DNA from: Dehalococcoidales bacterium
GTDB taxonomy: Bacteria > Chloroflexota > Dehalococcoidia > Dehalococcoidales > RBG-16-60-22
Assembly: GCA_023135135.1 (NCBI GenBank)
Contig: JAGLTT010000034.1
Coordinates: 1 to 7,511 of the forward strand
Direction of reading: 5' to 3'
Length of the DNA: 7,511 nucleotides
The notes below the pieces were generated by a model. The model had not been told where the DNA came from. It did not search any database and saw only the letters and a list, made by a program, of their open reading frames with translations. A program made the translations under genes and the position numbers. Position 1 is the first letter of the stretch. Every line of letters begins with the position of its first letter. Below are positions 5,789 to 7,511 of this stretch, piece after piece.

Positions 5789-5841
5789 TAATCGTATGCA
5801 ATAGAAATTTCCAAGTCTGGAACCCCAACTGGAGGTCTGGT

Positions 5842-7029
5842 ATGAAAAAAGTAGCTGTGGTCGGCGTGGGCGAGACTAAATTCAGCGGTCCGCAGGAAAA
5901 GACAGAGGTCGAATTATTCGCCGAAGCGGCCATGGAAGCCATTACGGAGTCGAACCTCAAACCAAAAGACATCAAAGCCCTGTTCGTCGGCAACGCGCTG
6001 GGTGATTTCTCCGAGGGGCAGGGGATGGTGCAGTCCTACGCCGCCGAGAACATCGGCTGCCTGTACGTGCCGGCAAATCGGTACGAGGGCGCCTGCGCTT
6101 CGGCCAGCATGGCTATCAGGGACGCCTTCATATGGGTAGCCTCCGGCTATTACGACATCGTCCTGGCGGGCGGCGTTGAGAGGGCTGCCATCATGGGCAC
6201 CGGTCTGGCGACGAGGACCTTCGCCATGTTCAGCGATGCCCGCTACGAATACCCTGCCGGTATCACCTTCCCGGCTGTCTTTGCCATGCTAACTCATCTC
6301 TATTCAGATACGTACAAAATCCCTTTACAGAAACTGCGGGAGCAGATGGCCCGTGTTTCCATACAGTCCTATAAGCGCGGCAGCGTCAACCCCAAGGCGC
6401 AGTTCTTCGGCAAGAACGCCGATATGACCGTCGAGAAAGTGCTCGGCAGCTTTGTGGTATCCACACCGCTCACCCTGCACGACTGCTGTCCGTTCTCCGA
6501 CGGCGCCGCCGCCGTGGTGCTGGCCTCGGAGGAGGTCGCCAAAAAGCTCACCGGCAAGCCGGTTTATATCACCGGCACGGGGCAGTCTTCCTGCGGTCCG
6601 CTCGGCAACCAGAGCGACTACCTGCCGAGAATCAGGGCGCGCGAAGTATCGTCGCAGCAGGCGTACGAAATGGCCGGGGTCAAGCCGCAGGATATCGACC
6701 TCTGCGAGCTTCACGACTGCTTCAGCATCGCCAGCCTGATTGCCACCGAGAGTCTCGGCTTTTTCGATTACGGCACGTCGGGCGAAGCCTGGGAGAAAGG
6801 CGAGGCGGATATCGGCGGGAAGATAGCCGTCAATCCATCCGGCGGACTTAAATCGAAAGGACACCCTATCGGTGCTACGGGAGCCGGGCAGGTTTACGAG
6901 GTGGTTAAGCAACTGCGTGGAGAGGTAGAGCCGGAGCGTCAGGTGCCCGATGCTAAAATCGGCATGACGGACACGCTCGGTGGCGACGGCGGCACGCTGG
7001 TCAACATGATTTTCGAAAGGGGCTGGTAA
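5842..7029 (+). CDS. Thiolase of the SCP2/archaeal type (acyl-CoA acetyltransferase family)
   Basis: A 395-residue thiolase-fold enzyme, the normal length for this family. Thiolases cleave or form carbon-carbon bonds between acyl-CoA units in the cytoplasm. The nucleophilic cysteine is C85 in E-G-A-C-A-S-A-S. Two histidines expected in the SCP2-like subgroup are present: H291 in E-L-H-D-C-F-S and H341 in K-G-H-P-I-G-A-T-G. The C-x-G motif near the C terminus of classical thiolases is replaced by L-G-G-D-G-G-T at 379-385, which also points to the SCP2/archaeal type. N331-P-S-G-G and the N-terminal V-A-V-V-G-V-G-E-T-K-F strand are typical. GGAGG (5831-5835) lies 6 bases before the ATG, downstream of a good promoter. 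The DUF35 gene follows after 2 bases. Related thiolases work only as complexes with a DUF35 subunit, so these two probably form one enzyme. The substrate cannot be told: acetoacetyl-CoA, a beta-keto acyl-CoA or an aromatic acyl-CoA are all possible. Confidence 0.9.
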   Translation: MKKVAVVGVGETKFSGPQEKTEVELFAEAAMEAITESNLKPKDIKALFVGNALGDFSEGQGMVQSYAAENIGCLYVPANRYEGACASASMAIRDAFIWVASGYYDIVLAGGVERAAIMGTGLATRTFAMFSDARYEYPAGITFPAVFAMLTHLYSDTYKIPLQKLREQMARVSIQSYKRGSVNPKAQFFGKNADMTVEKVLGSFVVSTPLTLHDCCPFSDGAAAVVLASEEVAKKLTGKPVYITGTGQSSCGPLGNQSDYLPRIRAREVSSQQAYEMAGVKPQDIDLCELHDCFSIASLIATESLGFFDYGTSGEAWEKGEADIGGKIAVNPSGGLKSKGHPIGATGAGQVYEVVKQLRGEVEPERQVPDAKIGMTDTLGGDGGTLVNMIFERGW

Positions 7030-7031
7030 TA

Positions 7032-7442
7032 ATGGAACATAAGCTGATTTTTAAAGACTACAACGAAGCCCTTATGCAGAATAAGCTTCTGGGATTGAAG
7101 TGCCAGGTCTGTGGCGCCATTACGGTACCGCCCAAGATGGTCTGCCGGCAGTGCGCCAGCCCGGACATGGAAATAATAGAACTCAAGGGCGGCGGGAAAA
7201 TACGCACGTTCACCACCGTGTTCGTCGCCTCTGAGGGACGCGAGGATGAAGTCCCCTACACCATCGTCATGGTGGAACTGGACGACGGCCCCTGGATTAT
7301 GGGCAACCTGGATGGTATCGACCCGAAAGAAGCCACTATGGAACTTATCGGCAGGAAGGTGAAAATGGGTCACAAAGTCTTCACCGGCGACAAGCATTCC
7401 GCGGGCGAGGGCGCCCGACCATTATTCAGTCTGGTAAATTGA
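7032..7442 (+). CDS. DUF35 (OB-fold nucleic-acid-binding-like) zinc-ribbon protein, probable thiolase partner
   Basis: A 136-residue protein with the two-part DUF35 layout. Residues 1-20 form a short helical arm. Residues 21-45 form a rubredoxin-like zinc ribbon with four cysteines, C24-x-x-C27 and C38-x-x-C41. An OB-fold of beta strands follows from about 50 to 120, with G-K-I-R-T-F-T-T-V-F at 55-64 and P-Y-T-I-V-M-V-E-L-D at 75-84. Despite an OB-fold once thought to bind nucleic acid, studied DUF35 proteins bridge or complete thiolases. One example sits between thiolase and HMG-CoA synthase in archaea; another is the partner of bacterial steroid or benzylsuccinyl-type thiolases (family knowledge). 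AAAGGGG (7016-7022) lies 9 bases before the ATG, inside the end of the thiolase gene. The 2-base gap supports equal production of both subunits. No HMG-CoA synthase gene is present in the visible neighbourhood. Confidence 0.9.
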   Translation: MEHKLIFKDYNEALMQNKLLGLKCQVCGAITVPPKMVCRQCASPDMEIIELKGGGKIRTFTTVFVASEGREDEVPYTIVMVELDDGPWIMGNLDGIDPKEATMELIGRKVKMGHKVFTGDKHSAGEGARPLFSLVN

Positions 7443-7446
7443 GGGA

Positions 7447-7511
7447 ATGGTGACAGAGCCGTATACACGACATATTTATTTCGACAATGTAATTAATTTC
7501 CGGGACCTCGG
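7447..7511 (+). CDS. Probable tyrosine/serine phosphatase-like protein, N-terminal fragment (3' end outside the window)
   Basis: The last 65 bases read as an open frame beginning ATG GTG and holding 21 full codons before the window edge. The product ends in R-H-I-Y-F-D-N-V-I-N-F-R-D-L, followed by the first two bases of a Gly codon. An N-F-R-D-L-G segment close to the N terminus is the hallmark of bacterial tyrosine phosphatases of the Y_phosphatase3 type (family knowledge). The catalytic Cys loop would lie beyond the window, so activity cannot be judged. GAGGG at 7441-7445 is too close to the ATG at 7447 but well placed for the GTG at 7450, so the true start may be one codon later. The gene begins 4 bases after the DUF35 stop, so it is probably co-transcribed with the thiolase pair. 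Confidence 0.65.
   Translation, partial: MVTEPYTRHIYFDNVINFRDL

Noticed and set aside
6325..6912. 195-codon open frame opposite the thiolase gene
   Set aside because: It is a shadow of the thiolase coding sequence, which carries all catalytic residues.

Overview
The window looks like an ordinary stretch of a GC-rich bacterial chromosome. The mix of families suggests a Dehalococcoidia-like member of the Chloroflexota: RecX next to RNase Y, a B-box-like zinc finger on a small membrane protein, a DUF169 protein, and an SCP2-type thiolase paired with a DUF35 protein. That assignment is inferred from gene content only; no rRNA or other marker is present. Coding density is high and no gene-free stretch exceeds about 150 bases.

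Positions 1-4897 form a rightward gene row. The end of recX is followed, after a 92-base AT-rich gap, by rny (RNase Y). Then comes a 118-base gap almost filled by a 98-base inverted-repeat element that can fold as a cloverleaf. Next are ymdB (a YmdB-type metallophosphoesterase) and a PHP-domain phosphoesterase overlapping it by 4 bases. After 26 bases come plsY (acyl-phosphate:glycerol-3-phosphate acyltransferase) and, overlapping it by 4 bases, an unnamed zinc-finger/four-helix membrane protein. RNase Y, the YmdB-type enzyme and the PHP enzyme fit successive steps of RNA decay: endonucleolytic cutting, 2',3'-cyclic nucleotide hydrolysis, and removal of small oligonucleotides or 3',5'-bisphosphates. 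PlsY makes lysophosphatidic acid for membrane lipids.

Positions 4934-5689 hold a leftward DUF169 gene, convergent with the row above. No rho-independent terminator is visible in the 36 bases between them.

Positions 5690-5841 are a divergent promoter region. A good sigma70-type promoter drives rightward genes, and a plausible leftward promoter for the DUF169 gene appears to share the same palindromic -35 hexamer.

Positions 5842-7511 hold a compact rightward set: a thiolase of the SCP2/archaeal type, its probable DUF35 zinc-ribbon/OB-fold partner 2 bases later, and the first 21 codons of a probable tyrosine-phosphatase-like protein cut by the window edge. The thiolase and DUF35 proteins probably act as one complex in acyl-CoA chemistry.

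The least explained signals are the cloverleaf repeat before ymdB, a classical A_AAA_AAG slippery heptamer at the end of plsY that would fuse it in frame to the next protein, and the shared -35 of the divergent promoters. No large undescribed system (CRISPR, defence island, mobile element with a transposase) is visible.
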